DNA of 35,076 bases from a virus. Made by a program: the position numbers and the translations under genes. Location: IMG/VR virus record IMGVR_UViG_3300046459_000067, positions 1-35,076 of that record. One strand, given 5' to 3'. Positions within the stretch are counted from its first letter, which is position 1, and each line of letters starts with the position of its first letter. The notes beneath the pieces were generated by a model that was given only the letters and a program-made list of their open reading frames with translations, made no database searches and had not been told where the DNA came from. Below, piece after piece: positions 6,611 to 13,555 of this stretch.

Positions 6611-6639
6611 CCTGTATGACAGTGTGATGTGTTGTACAA
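6611..6639 (-). promoter_or_regulatory. Sigma-70-like promoter for the 254-residue gene
   Basis: Leftward: -35 TTGTAC (6634-6639), 17-bp spacer, -10 TACAGG (6611-6616). The -35 box is part of the palindrome TTGTACAA (6632-6639), two bases past the stop of the upstream gene. The -10 is weak, but spacing and context match the promoter at 7103-7131. Confidence 0.5.
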
Positions 6640-6640
6640 G

Positions 6641-6889
6641 TCACATGCGGACCATTGCGGCCTTTATGCTCGAGACAGAGTAGGGAGCGCCGTCAGGGGT
6701 CTTCGTGATCCCTGCCGCATGCAGTTCGCGCAGCATGGCTTTTGCGCACTCTTCCTTACTGTACGAACGCTGTTTGAAGATCACGTAGTTGCGGGCCATG
6801 TTATACAGCGTCTCGTCATTGTTGATCCACACCGACACATTCCAGTGATTCCAGTTTCTGTGGCCGTTGTACCCGCTGCTCTTTGCCAT
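6641..6889 (-). CDS. Conserved hypothetical phage protein (82 aa)
   Basis: Starts MAKSSGYNGHRNWNHWNVSV with GGGGA before the ATG. I recall the N-terminal YNGHRNWNHWNVS-WINNDE block from small unnamed proteins in many phages. The rest looks helical (SKEECAKAMLRELHAAG) and ends in SVSSIKAAMVRM, reminiscent of a small DNA- or protein-binding helical domain. It is the second gene of the leftward cassette. Function unknown. Confidence 0.75.
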   Translation of the reverse strand: MAKSSGYNGHRNWNHWNVSVWINNDETLYNMARNYVIFKQRSYSKEECAKAMLRELHAAGITKTPDGAPYSVSSIKAAMVRM

Positions 6890-6936
6890 TTTGTTTCCCC
6901 GTGGATTCGTTGAGATTCGTTAGTGTTCGTTACTGT

Positions 6937-7065
6937 TTAGAAGTACATGCCACTGAAGATTCGGGCTGCGAGGAGGCGCAGGGTTGACCACTGGATCACT
7001 TCGCACAGTTCATTAGCTGCGTGGCGACTGCGGACTTCGTTAAGCTTCGTTGCGGTCTTGCTCAT
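6937..7065 (-). CDS. Small protein (42 aa), first gene of leftward cassette
   Basis: Starts MSKTATKLNEVRSRHAANEL, with a strong AAAGGAG ribosome site 7-8 nt upstream, and sits about 40 bp downstream of a good sigma-70-like promoter. The longer in-frame opening (to 7266) includes the promoter and is not used. Basic and helical; no family recognised. As the first product of a host-read early operon it is a candidate host-takeover protein (inference from position only). Confidence 0.7.
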   Translation of the reverse strand: MSKTATKLNEVRSRHAANELCEVIQWSTLRLLAARIFSGMYF

Positions 7066-7102
7066 CTCGTTACTCCTTTGTGTTCGTTGCTGCGATGGAT
7101 GA

Positions 7103-7131
7103 ACTATAGCAAAGCGTTTTGAGTTGTACAA
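7103..7131 (-). promoter_or_regulatory. Strong sigma-70-like promoter of the leftward cassette
   Basis: Leftward: -35 TTGTAC (7126-7131), 17-bp spacer, -10 TATAGT (7103-7108). The -35 is embedded in the palindrome TTGTACAA (7124-7131), so a protein bound there would block it. This is the best host-type promoter in the left part of the window. Confidence 0.75.
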
Positions 7132-7609
7132 GTAGGTACAGCAAAAAGATTCGTCTGCCTGTCGAAAACACGCCACGGTCAATCCCAGGCAACTATTTTT
7201 AAACCTCGGTCCCCTGTATCCCCCACGCCACGCACACATCACTAGAGGGATCACCACAGGCACCAATGCACCACTGGATCACCACAGGCCCTAAACGCCT
7301 GCAGATCACGCCTGATTCCATGTCCGTCAGATAGCCCATCTGATCGAATCCGTTACGAATCAATGGGTTGCAAAGGCAAGGCACACGGCGCGGCTCGAAT
7401 CCCCCGCCAGACAGTACCCCCCATGGTCTCTATGGAAGGCTTTCCAAAACTCCGGTAAAGCCTCAGCCGTTGTTGTTGTTGTTGAGGATTGCTGAGTGGT
7501 GGCTTCCGCCCAAAACACAGACCCCCCCTAGGGTCCCCCACCGGTCCCTAAACTGACCTGCCCCCTTTTTACTACAGGTACCCCCCGGACCCCCGGAGGG
7601 TGCCCAAAG
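7132..7609. other. Intergenic region ahead of the late genes
   Basis: About 480 bp with no supported gene. It contains the direct repeat GGATCACCACAGGC (7249-7262 and 7275-7288), a GTT-triplet run near 7467-7480 and C-rich tracts near 7520-7590. No phage promoter core occurs here. A TTCGAATCC-like phrase near 7383 is not a tRNA. Confidence 0.35.
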
Positions 7610-8011
7610 TTGTACAACATTCCCCCCACGCAACCCATGAAGAACGTCCACAAGTACCTGGCACACCCATGGGGCCGCGAGGTTTGGTTCACTCAGGACC
7701 CCAAGGCCCTAGCTGCCCTGGGCAAGAAGTTCAGCCTGAATACCGGCCCCGAGATCACCACGGATTCCATGGGCCTCTGTTGGGGCACCGCGACCCGAGT
7801 GCTCGTCATCTGGGTACGCCCAGGGGCTGACGTGTCCGTGCTCACCCATGAGTGCTGCCACGCGGCCCTGGACATCCTCGACTACGCAGGGATGAACCCG
7901 GCGCATTCCAACGGGGAACCCATGTGCTACACGCTCCAGCGAATGATTGAAGCGTTCGCACCCCATCTCCTCCCTCCTCCGGAAACGGAGACTTCATCTC
8001 AGAATTATTAA
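7610..8011 (+). CDS. Putative zinc metallopeptidase-like protein
   Basis: A VLTHECCHAALDILDYAGM segment carries the HExxH zinc signature of gluzincin-type peptidases. A GEPMCYTL stretch about 20 residues later could supply the third ligand. GGAGGG lies about 10 nt before the TTG at 7610 (MYNIPPTQPMKN), while the ATG at 7637 has no ribosome site, so I prefer TTG. That TTG is the first half of a TTGTACAA palindrome. It is the first main late gene; similar small HExxH proteins occur in other phages beside tail genes. Activity and substrate are unknown; it might process a virion protein or simply bind metal. Confidence 0.7.
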   Translation: MYNIPPTQPMKNVHKYLAHPWGREVWFTQDPKALAALGKKFSLNTGPEITTDSMGLCWGTATRVLVIWVRPGADVSVLTHECCHAALDILDYAGMNPAHSNGEPMCYTLQRMIEAFAPHLLPPPETETSSQNY

Positions 8012-8012
8012 G

Positions 8013-8027
8013 GTGCCCTAGGGGCAC
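8013..8027 (+). other. GTGCCC/GGGCAC hairpin between late genes
   Basis: Perfect 6-bp stem with a 3-nt loop directly after the peptidase-like gene stop. There is no T run, so it is more likely an RNA-stability or processing element than a terminator. Confidence 0.35.
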
Positions 8028-8044
8028 ACATCCCCAAGACCCCC

Positions 8045-8764
8045 ATGGCACTCGAAACTGGTACATACATCTCGGACCTGGTAGCCACCAACCCGGTAGG
8101 CTCCGATCCCATCGCATACGCAGACGATCACCTCCGTCTCATCAAGTCGACGCTCCTGGCTACCTTCCCCAAGGTCAAGGGAGCGGTCTCCGCTACGCAC
8201 GAAAACCTGTCCAACGGGACCCCGGTGGGTCTCATCGCCATGTGGTCGGGCGGCTCGATCCCGGCAGGTTGGGCACTCTGCAATGGCCAAACAGTGGCTA
8301 AGGCAGATGGGTCGGGCAACATCACCACGCCCGATCTCCGTGACCGATTCATCGTCGGCACCGGGGGTTCCTACGGGGCAGGGGCCACAGGCGGTGCAGC
8401 AACCATCATCCTCTCGGTAGCCCAGCTTCCCCCGCACAGCCACCCCGCCTCCACGGATTCCCAAGGTAGTCACCAACACACTGGACAGACAACCACCAAC
8501 GAGGATCACGTCCACACGATGCCGAACCTCGGCTCCGTGCAAGCTGGTTCGGACAACGGGGGTGCGAACGTACCGGTCAGTACCGGGTACGGCTCGAGCC
8601 GCTACATGTCCCCTACGGATCCCGCAGGGAACCACTTCCACACCTTTACCACGGACCCTGTAGGCCCTCACGCCCACAACGTGTCAGTGGGCAACACGGG
8701 CAGTGGCGCGGCCATCGAGAACCGTCCCCCTTACTACGCCCTGGCGTTCATCATGAAGATCTAA
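8045..8764 (+). CDS. Tail collar domain protein 1 (239 aa)
   Basis: Residues 60-105 contain the Phage Tail Collar signature (PF07484): GSIPAGWALCNGQ, then TPDLRDRFIVGTG. A His-rich, Gly-rich C-terminus follows (QLPPHSHPAS, GSHQHTGQ, GPHAHNV) and it ends ENRPPYYALAFIMKI, typical of fibre tips that trimerise around metal ions. It should be a short fibre or spike component of the tail. The N-terminal part (TGTYISDLV...SDPIAYADDHLRLIKS) is shared with the next gene, showing a tandem duplication. Confidence 0.88.
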   Translation: MALETGTYISDLVATNPVGSDPIAYADDHLRLIKSTLLATFPKVKGAVSATHENLSNGTPVGLIAMWSGGSIPAGWALCNGQTVAKADGSGNITTPDLRDRFIVGTGGSYGAGATGGAATIILSVAQLPPHSHPASTDSQGSHQHTGQTTTNEDHVHTMPNLGSVQAGSDNGGANVPVSTGYGSSRYMSPTDPAGNHFHTFTTDPVGPHAHNVSVGNTGSGAAIENRPPYYALAFIMKI

Positions 8765-8767
8765 GCC

Positions 8768-9313
8768 ATGGCCATCGAATCCGCTCAGTACCTCAACCAA
8801 CTCGTCGCGGCGAACCCGCTGTCGACCGACTCCGTGTCCCAGGCTGACGACCATCTCCGGATGATCAAGTCAGTACTCCTCTCCACGTTCCCGAACCTGG
8901 ACAGCGCGGTCACCGCAACCCCAAAGCAACTGAACAACCCGGTGCCCCAAGGGGCCGTGATCCTGTGGTCTGGGGCGCTAACAGCGATCCCCACGGGATA
9001 CGCGCTGTGCGATGGGACCCAAGGGACCCCGGATCTCCGGAACAAGTTCGTCATCGGGGCAGGGGACCAGTACGCGGTCTCCGCAATCGGTGGTGACGTT
9101 TCTACGGGCTTCAGTGGTGCTCACACGCACACTGAGAACCAGTCCACGGCAAACCTGCAGGTCTCCTCTCTCGCAGTCGCTGCGGGTGCTGGTCAGTCTG
9201 TGGTCTCGTCCGTGGTGGCCCAAGGTCACGTCCACACGATCAACCAGGTGGGCGACCACACGCACTCCTGCCTCCCTCCGTACCTGGCTCTCGCCTACAT
9301 CATGAAACTGTAA
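8768..9313 (+). CDS. Tail collar domain protein 2 (181 aa), paralogue
   Basis: Same plan as its neighbour: SAQYLNQLVAANPLSTDSVSQADDHLRMIKS at the start, collar signature IPTGYALCDGTQGTPDLRNKFVIGAG, then a His-rich end and PPYLALAYIMKL. It is about 60 residues shorter, losing part of the His/Gly region. It starts 3 nt after the first copy. The pair probably arose by duplication and could be alternative or co-assembled receptor-binding tips. Confidence 0.87.
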   Translation: MAIESAQYLNQLVAANPLSTDSVSQADDHLRMIKSVLLSTFPNLDSAVTATPKQLNNPVPQGAVILWSGALTAIPTGYALCDGTQGTPDLRNKFVIGAGDQYAVSAIGGDVSTGFSGAHTHTENQSTANLQVSSLAVAAGAGQSVVSSVVAQGHVHTINQVGDHTHSCLPPYLALAYIMKL

Positions 9314-9316
9314 CCA

Positions 9317-9559
9317 ATGACTCCCGAAAATTTCACATACTGGCTAAATGGTTTCGTAGAGTTGACAGGGTCGATACCTCCGTCTGAGGGGCAGTGGAAG
9401 TCGATCTGCGAACACCTGTCCACAGTGTTCTCCAAGGTAACGCCACCTGTTCAGGTAGCCGGTGGTGCCAACAACCTGCAGCAACAGCAGATGCAGATGC
9501 CACGCCTTCAGGACTACTGGACACCCGCGTTCCCCGGTCAGATGACCGTAACCTGCTGA
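9317..9559 (+). CDS. Conserved hypothetical protein (80 aa)
   Basis: Starts MTPENFTYWLNGFVELTGS and continues PPSEGQWKSICEHLSTVFSKVTP. I recall this pattern from small proteins in many proteobacterial phages and prophages, without a known function. The C-terminus is Gln/Pro-rich and disordered-looking. It lies between the collar proteins and the nozzle-like protein, so a minor virion or assembly role is plausible. Confidence 0.7.
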   Translation: MTPENFTYWLNGFVELTGSIPPSEGQWKSICEHLSTVFSKVTPPVQVAGGANNLQQQQMQMPRLQDYWTPAFPGQMTVTC

Positions 9560-9566
9560 TTAAATT

Positions 9567-11276
9567 ATGGCCAACCTCCCGCTTCGCCAATTGGGGGGCG
9601 TGGGGGTAATCACCGACGCCAGCCCGTATGACCTTCCGCCCAATGCTTACTCGGCGGCGAACAACGTCATCTTCTCCGAAGGCCGCGTGCAGCGTGCCCC
9701 GGTCTTCAAGCAACTCTTCACCCCGATCCGCTCGACGCTCTCGTACGATGCGGCAGCAGGGACCTACGATGCCAACACAGCCGTCTACAACTCTGCGGAG
9801 GGCGGTAGCTCTAACGCTTCTCGCTTTGTCGGTAGCTACACCGACCCCACTGCTGGTGAGACGGTATTCGTTGCCGACAACGATGGAACAATCCGTGCCT
9901 ACCCTGGCAACGTGATGTCCTTCCAGACCCCGACCACGGGGACTGTATCCAACGACAACGCCTGGTCTCACGCCCAGGTCGCCGGTCTGTCCTTCCTGGC
10001 CCGCAAGGGCATGCGCCCGTACGCTCGGAACATCAAGAGCGACTCCCAGTACTCCCTCATGGGCGGCGACTGGGTGGCCACGGACCAGGCGAGCATCGTG
10101 CGGGGCTTCAAGGGCTACTGCATCTGCCTCGGGATCAACAAGAACGGCACCGACTACCCCACGATGGTGAAGTGGTCGAACCCGCTTCCGTACTCCACGC
10201 CGGTCTCCGGTCTCCAGTGGGACCCGAGCAACACGAACTACGTGGCCGGTGAGAATGTCATCGGTGATATGAAGAACCCGATCCGTGATGGTCTCTCCCT
10301 TGGCGAGGCCTTCATCATCTACTCCCAGAACCAGTTGTGGCTCATGGAGTACTCGGGCGACCTGAACGTCTTCAACTTCCGCAGGCTCCCCTTCGAGGGT
10401 GGCATCATCAACACGAACTGTGCGGTCGAGGTCGAAAGCAAGCACTTTGTATTTGGCGACAATGACATCTACGTCCATGATGGCATCAGCCGCCAGTCGA
10501 TTGCGGATGGCCGCGTCCGTCGCCGCATCTTCAGCACACTGGACCGCAACAAGCAGCAGTTCTGCTTCGTGGCCCACGACTCCGTGTCGAAGCTACTGCA
10601 CTTCTGCTACGCGACCTTGCAGGACGAAGCGCCCTTCGCAGGCACCCAATTCTGCAACCAAGCAGCCACGTACAACTACAAGTCGGACACCTGGTCGTTC
10701 ATGGACCTGCCGAACATCGTCGGTGGGGCAGAGGCCAATGCTTCGCTCGTTAAGAACTCGTTCCCGGACGTCACGAACAGCTACACCCTGTTCAACACGG
10801 CCTATTCGAGCTTCTCGGGTGGTGGAACGCCGAAGCTGTCGATCATGCTCGGGGTATACGACCAGTCCAAGGGCCTTTCGGATTCCTGCGTATATGCCGT
10901 CGACCTTCCTACAGTCGGCCTGGTCAATCTCCCTGCCAACACCGAGACGCTCAAGCCCGCCTACGTGGAACGCGTGGGAATCTCCCTGGATACCCAGGGC
11001 CTCCCGCTGCGGTCTTACAAGACGGTGCAGTGCGCGGTCCCGGAGTCGTTCTTCGACGACAGCACAGGGACGTTCACGTTCGAATTTGGCTCCTCGGATC
11101 TCCCGGAGCAGACGCCGAACTATCGGTCCAAAGCAACCTTCAACCCGAGCAGCGACTACAAGCTCGACATGATGGTCTCCGGGCGCTACCTGTCCTACAA
11201 GGTCAGCACCCCCTCGATCTCTAACTTCCAGATCTCTGGCATGGATGTCGAAGTCAAGTCGCTGTCCCGGAGGTAA
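9567..11276 (+). CDS. Probable tail hub/nozzle protein (569 aa)
   Basis: Starts MANLPLRQLGGVGVITDASPYDLPPNAYSAANNVIFSEGRVQRAPVF in outline: the LPPNAYSAANNV...GRVQRAP opening is typical of podovirus tail proteins that form the lower tail tube (T7 gp12/P22 gp10 roles). The body is beta-rich with many aromatic and glycine residues, no membrane segment and no enzyme motif. It is followed by the ejection-protein genes, consistent with a tail-tube role. The start has no clear ribosome site. Confidence 0.65.
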   Translation: MANLPLRQLGGVGVITDASPYDLPPNAYSAANNVIFSEGRVQRAPVFKQLFTPIRSTLSYDAAAGTYDANTAVYNSAEGGSSNASRFVGSYTDPTAGETVFVADNDGTIRAYPGNVMSFQTPTTGTVSNDNAWSHAQVAGLSFLARKGMRPYARNIKSDSQYSLMGGDWVATDQASIVRGFKGYCICLGINKNGTDYPTMVKWSNPLPYSTPVSGLQWDPSNTNYVAGENVIGDMKNPIRDGLSLGEAFIIYSQNQLWLMEYSGDLNVFNFRRLPFEGGIINTNCAVEVESKHFVFGDNDIYVHDGISRQSIADGRVRRRIFSTLDRNKQQFCFVAHDSVSKLLHFCYATLQDEAPFAGTQFCNQAATYNYKSDTWSFMDLPNIVGGAEANASLVKNSFPDVTNSYTLFNTAYSSFSGGGTPKLSIMLGVYDQSKGLSDSCVYAVDLPTVGLVNLPANTETLKPAYVERVGISLDTQGLPLRSYKTVQCAVPESFFDDSTGTFTFEFGSSDLPEQTPNYRSKATFNPSSDYKLDMMVSGRYLSYKVSTPSISNFQISGMDVEVKSLSRR

Positions 11277-11279
11277 CCC

Positions 11280-11444
11280 ATGGCAGTCACTTTCACCGTA
11301 CCCCTTCAGAACTACGTCCGCGCAGCACAGCCCCCATTAAAGGGATCCGAGGCCCAGTGGCTTCAGGAAGAGCTAAAGAAGCTCGAGCGTTCGGTCGCCG
11401 CTATCAACGCGGCACTGACGCAACTTGCTGCGCGGGTCACGTAA
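11280..11444 (+). CDS. Small coiled-coil protein (54 aa)
   Basis: A short frame MAVTFTVPLQNYVRAAQP to AALTQLAARVT with GGAGG 6 nt before the ATG, starting 3 nt after the nozzle gene stop. Residues 25-52 (AQWLQEELKKLERSVAAINA) form an amphipathic helix with heptad-like spacing. It is probably a minor structural or chaperone protein; no family recognised. Confidence 0.72.
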   Translation: MAVTFTVPLQNYVRAAQPPLKGSEAQWLQEELKKLERSVAAINAALTQLAARVT

Positions 11445-11463
11445 CCCTTCAACCGAGAGAGTA

Positions 11464-12081
11464 ATGAACTTCAGTCTGATCGCTGACGACCTCAACGTCC
11501 AGCCGCTCCAGGACCGCATGGTCCAGCACCCCGAGCTTTTCGGTCTCTACGACTTCCGCAAGGCTCACCCCCAGTCGCCGCATCGAAACATGACGGACAT
11601 CTGGCTCCACTACAACGACATCCGCCCGTTCATCGAGCGCGGTGACTTCACGGGCCTCAACGACCCGCATGAGCCGATCTGGTATCCCGTGGCGTTCGAT
11701 ATGCCCGAGGTCTTCCCGGTGGTGATGAAGGTGATGGAGTGCGTCGGGGCCAAGCGTCTGGGGTTCGTCCTGATCACGAAGGTGCCCCCTGGTGGTCGCA
11801 TTGAGCCGCACGTAGACCGTGGGTGGCATGCAGGCTACTACGACAAGTACTACGTCCCGATTCTCAACAAGCCGGGTTCCACATTCAACTTCCCTGATGG
11901 GGTGATCGCTCCGAACGAAGGTGAAGCATGGTGGTTCCGGAACGACGTGCCTCACTGGGTCATCAACGACTCGGACACAGACCGCATCGCAATGATCGTC
12001 TGCATCGAGCCTAACGACCGATTAGCCCATGACTACCGTAACAAACCTCTTTCACGAAAGGAAGGGGACATTCGAGTTTGA
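11464..12081 (+). CDS. Aspartyl/asparaginyl beta-hydroxylase-like 2-oxoglutarate oxygenase (205 aa)
   Basis: Has the jelly-roll iron site of PF05118-type oxygenases: HVD (His116, Asp118) in GGRIEPHVDRGWHAG, distal His164 in DVPHWVINDSDTDR, and Arg174 as likely 2-oxoglutarate ligand. Such enzymes use iron, oxygen and 2-oxoglutarate to hydroxylate Asp/Asn or small molecules. GAGAGAG precedes the ATG at 11464; an in-frame ATG at 11425 overlaps the previous gene and is not preferred. Sitting among virion genes, it may modify a phage structural or host protein. Substrate unknown. Confidence 0.82.
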   Translation: MNFSLIADDLNVQPLQDRMVQHPELFGLYDFRKAHPQSPHRNMTDIWLHYNDIRPFIERGDFTGLNDPHEPIWYPVAFDMPEVFPVVMKVMECVGAKRLGFVLITKVPPGGRIEPHVDRGWHAGYYDKYYVPILNKPGSTFNFPDGVIAPNEGEAWWFRNDVPHWVINDSDTDRIAMIVCIEPNDRLAHDYRNKPLSRKEGDIRV

Positions 12082-12382
12082 CCTCCTGACCAAACACTTC
12101 TTCAGTGACGGCCTTTATGCGAAGCAGATGACGCTTCCTAAAGGCTGCATGGTCGGCACGCACGCTCACACGTACAACCACCTCAGCATTCTCTCCTCGG
12201 GCCGCGTGACAGTCCGCACGGATGACACGTCCACCGACTACTCGGCCCCGGCGTGCATCGAGATCGCTGCGGGAGTCCACCACAGCATCCAGGCCCACGA
12301 AGACGCGGTCTGGTATTGCATTCACGCCACCGACTGCGCTGACCCCGATAAGGTCGACGAAGTTCTGATACAGAAGGAGTAA
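12029..12382 (+). CDS. Cupin-fold protein (117 aa)
   Basis: Contains the cupin metal motif HAHTYNHLSILSSGRV (His45, His47, His51), and GVHHSIQAHEDAVWYCIHA as the second motif. Cupins of this size are small metal-binding enzymes or sensors. The ATG overlaps the end of the oxygenase gene by 53 nt in another frame; the next ATG is at residue 34 and would cut into the domain. Adjacent and similar in fold class to the oxygenase, the pair may act in one modification step (inference). Confidence 0.72.
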   Translation: MTTVTNLFHERKGTFEFDLLTKHFFSDGLYAKQMTLPKGCMVGTHAHTYNHLSILSSGRVTVRTDDTSTDYSAPACIEIAAGVHHSIQAHEDAVWYCIHATDCADPDKVDEVLIQKE

Positions 12383-12384
12383 AC

Positions 12385-13545
12385 ATGCCAGCAGGTTGGG
12401 CAGCAGCAGGCGCAGCAGCTATCGGTGCCGTAGGCTCCATGGCATCAGCGTCGACCGCAGCAGACGGTCAAAAGGCGGCGGCGGAAGCCGCAAACAGCCC
12501 CTGGTCCCAGGCACAGCCCTTCATCAGTGGCGAGTTCCAAGGGTCCCAAGACGCGCTCCACAATGCCCTGGGCATGGGAACGTACAGCGGACCCCGCGTA
12601 GCTGGTCTGAATCCCTACCAGACCCAAGGAGCCGACCAGACCGCATCCTACGCGAACGGTAACGGCATCAACACGGCAAACCAGTTCTACAACACTGGTA
12701 TGGGCCTCACGCAGACGGGTTCGCAGTATGGCACCAACGCCCAAGGACTCCTAGCGCAGGCACAGCAGGACCCGACCCAAGGGTTCATGAACTACGCAAA
12801 CGGACTGGCGAACAGTGATATGGCCACGCAGATGGTCAACGCAGCCAACCGCGATGCCTCACGGAACCTGAACGAGTCGCAGCTTCCCTCGCTGGCTGTA
12901 ACGGCTGCAGGAAACGGTAACACAGACTCCACACGTACCGGGGTGACCCAAGCGATCCTCCAGCGCAACGCTTCGGAGCAGATGGCCGACACAGCGGCAC
13001 AGATCCGAGGCCAGCTTTTCAACACGGGCCTCCAGACGGCGCAGTCGCAGTACAACGCCAACTCGGATCGTGCCCTCACGGCGAACAACCAGATCGGCAA
13101 CGCGTACCAGATGGGATCCTCGGCGCTCCTCAACGGTCAGCAGGCGAACGGCAACAACTTCGACCAGTTGAACGCAGCGGGCGGCCTGTACCAGAACCAG
13201 CAGCAAGCCCAGTACGGAGCAGCGCAGCAGCAGTTCCAAGAGCAGCAGTCCACCCCGCTGAACCTTTACGGCCAGTACATGAACGTGATCAACGGGAAGT
13301 GGGGCGGTCAGCCAGTCAACCCGATTGGGCCTTCAGTCGCAGGTGCGGGACTCCAAGGTGCGGCGGGTGGCGCAATGATGGGCGCGGGTATCTACGACAA
13401 GCTCGGTGGATACAGCAGCACAGGCGGCACCAACTTCAACAACAGCGGCTTCACGATGCCTGGCGGCAACGACTACACCACACAGGCCACCACGGCGATG
13501 AACGCATCACAGGCCCCCGCAGGTCTCAGCGCGTTCGGCTACTAA
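12385..13545 (+). CDS. Probable internal virion / DNA-ejection protein 1 (386 aa)
   Basis: The N-terminus is hydrophobic and Ala/Gly-rich (AGWAAAGAAAIGAVGSMAS). A long Gln/Asn/Ala-rich region follows, then a Gly-rich hydrophobic patch near 325-345 (GAGLQGAAGGAMMGAG). The section NSPWSQAQPFISGEFQGSQD is familiar from ejection-type proteins of other podoviruses. Such proteins leave the capsid and build a channel across the envelope. AAGGAG precedes the ATG. First of three consecutive genes of this kind. Confidence 0.65.
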   Translation: MPAGWAAAGAAAIGAVGSMASASTAADGQKAAAEAANSPWSQAQPFISGEFQGSQDALHNALGMGTYSGPRVAGLNPYQTQGADQTASYANGNGINTANQFYNTGMGLTQTGSQYGTNAQGLLAQAQQDPTQGFMNYANGLANSDMATQMVNAANRDASRNLNESQLPSLAVTAAGNGNTDSTRTGVTQAILQRNASEQMADTAAQIRGQLFNTGLQTAQSQYNANSDRALTANNQIGNAYQMGSSALLNGQQANGNNFDQLNAAGGLYQNQQQAQYGAAQQQFQEQQSTPLNLYGQYMNVINGKWGGQPVNPIGPSVAGAGLQGAAGGAMMGAGIYDKLGGYSSTGGTNFNNSGFTMPGGNDYTTQATTAMNASQAPAGLSAFGY

Positions 13546-13555
13546 GGAGGCCCCA

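Noticed and set aside
7104-7109. CTATAG as a possible phage promoter
   Set aside because: Lacks the CAC and ATTAGG blocks. It is the TATAGT -10 of a host-type promoter. The same applies to CTATAG near 32319, which lacks promoter context.
7330-7405. tRNA-like phrase (CTCGAATCCCCCGCCA)
   Set aside because: The T-arm does not pair properly and no D- or anticodon arm can be drawn. It could be a tRNA-derived att core, but it is far from the recombinase.
9333-10577. Long leftward frame (414 codons) opposite the nozzle gene
   Set aside because: Shadow composition (Val/Arg/Asp/His), no ribosome site.
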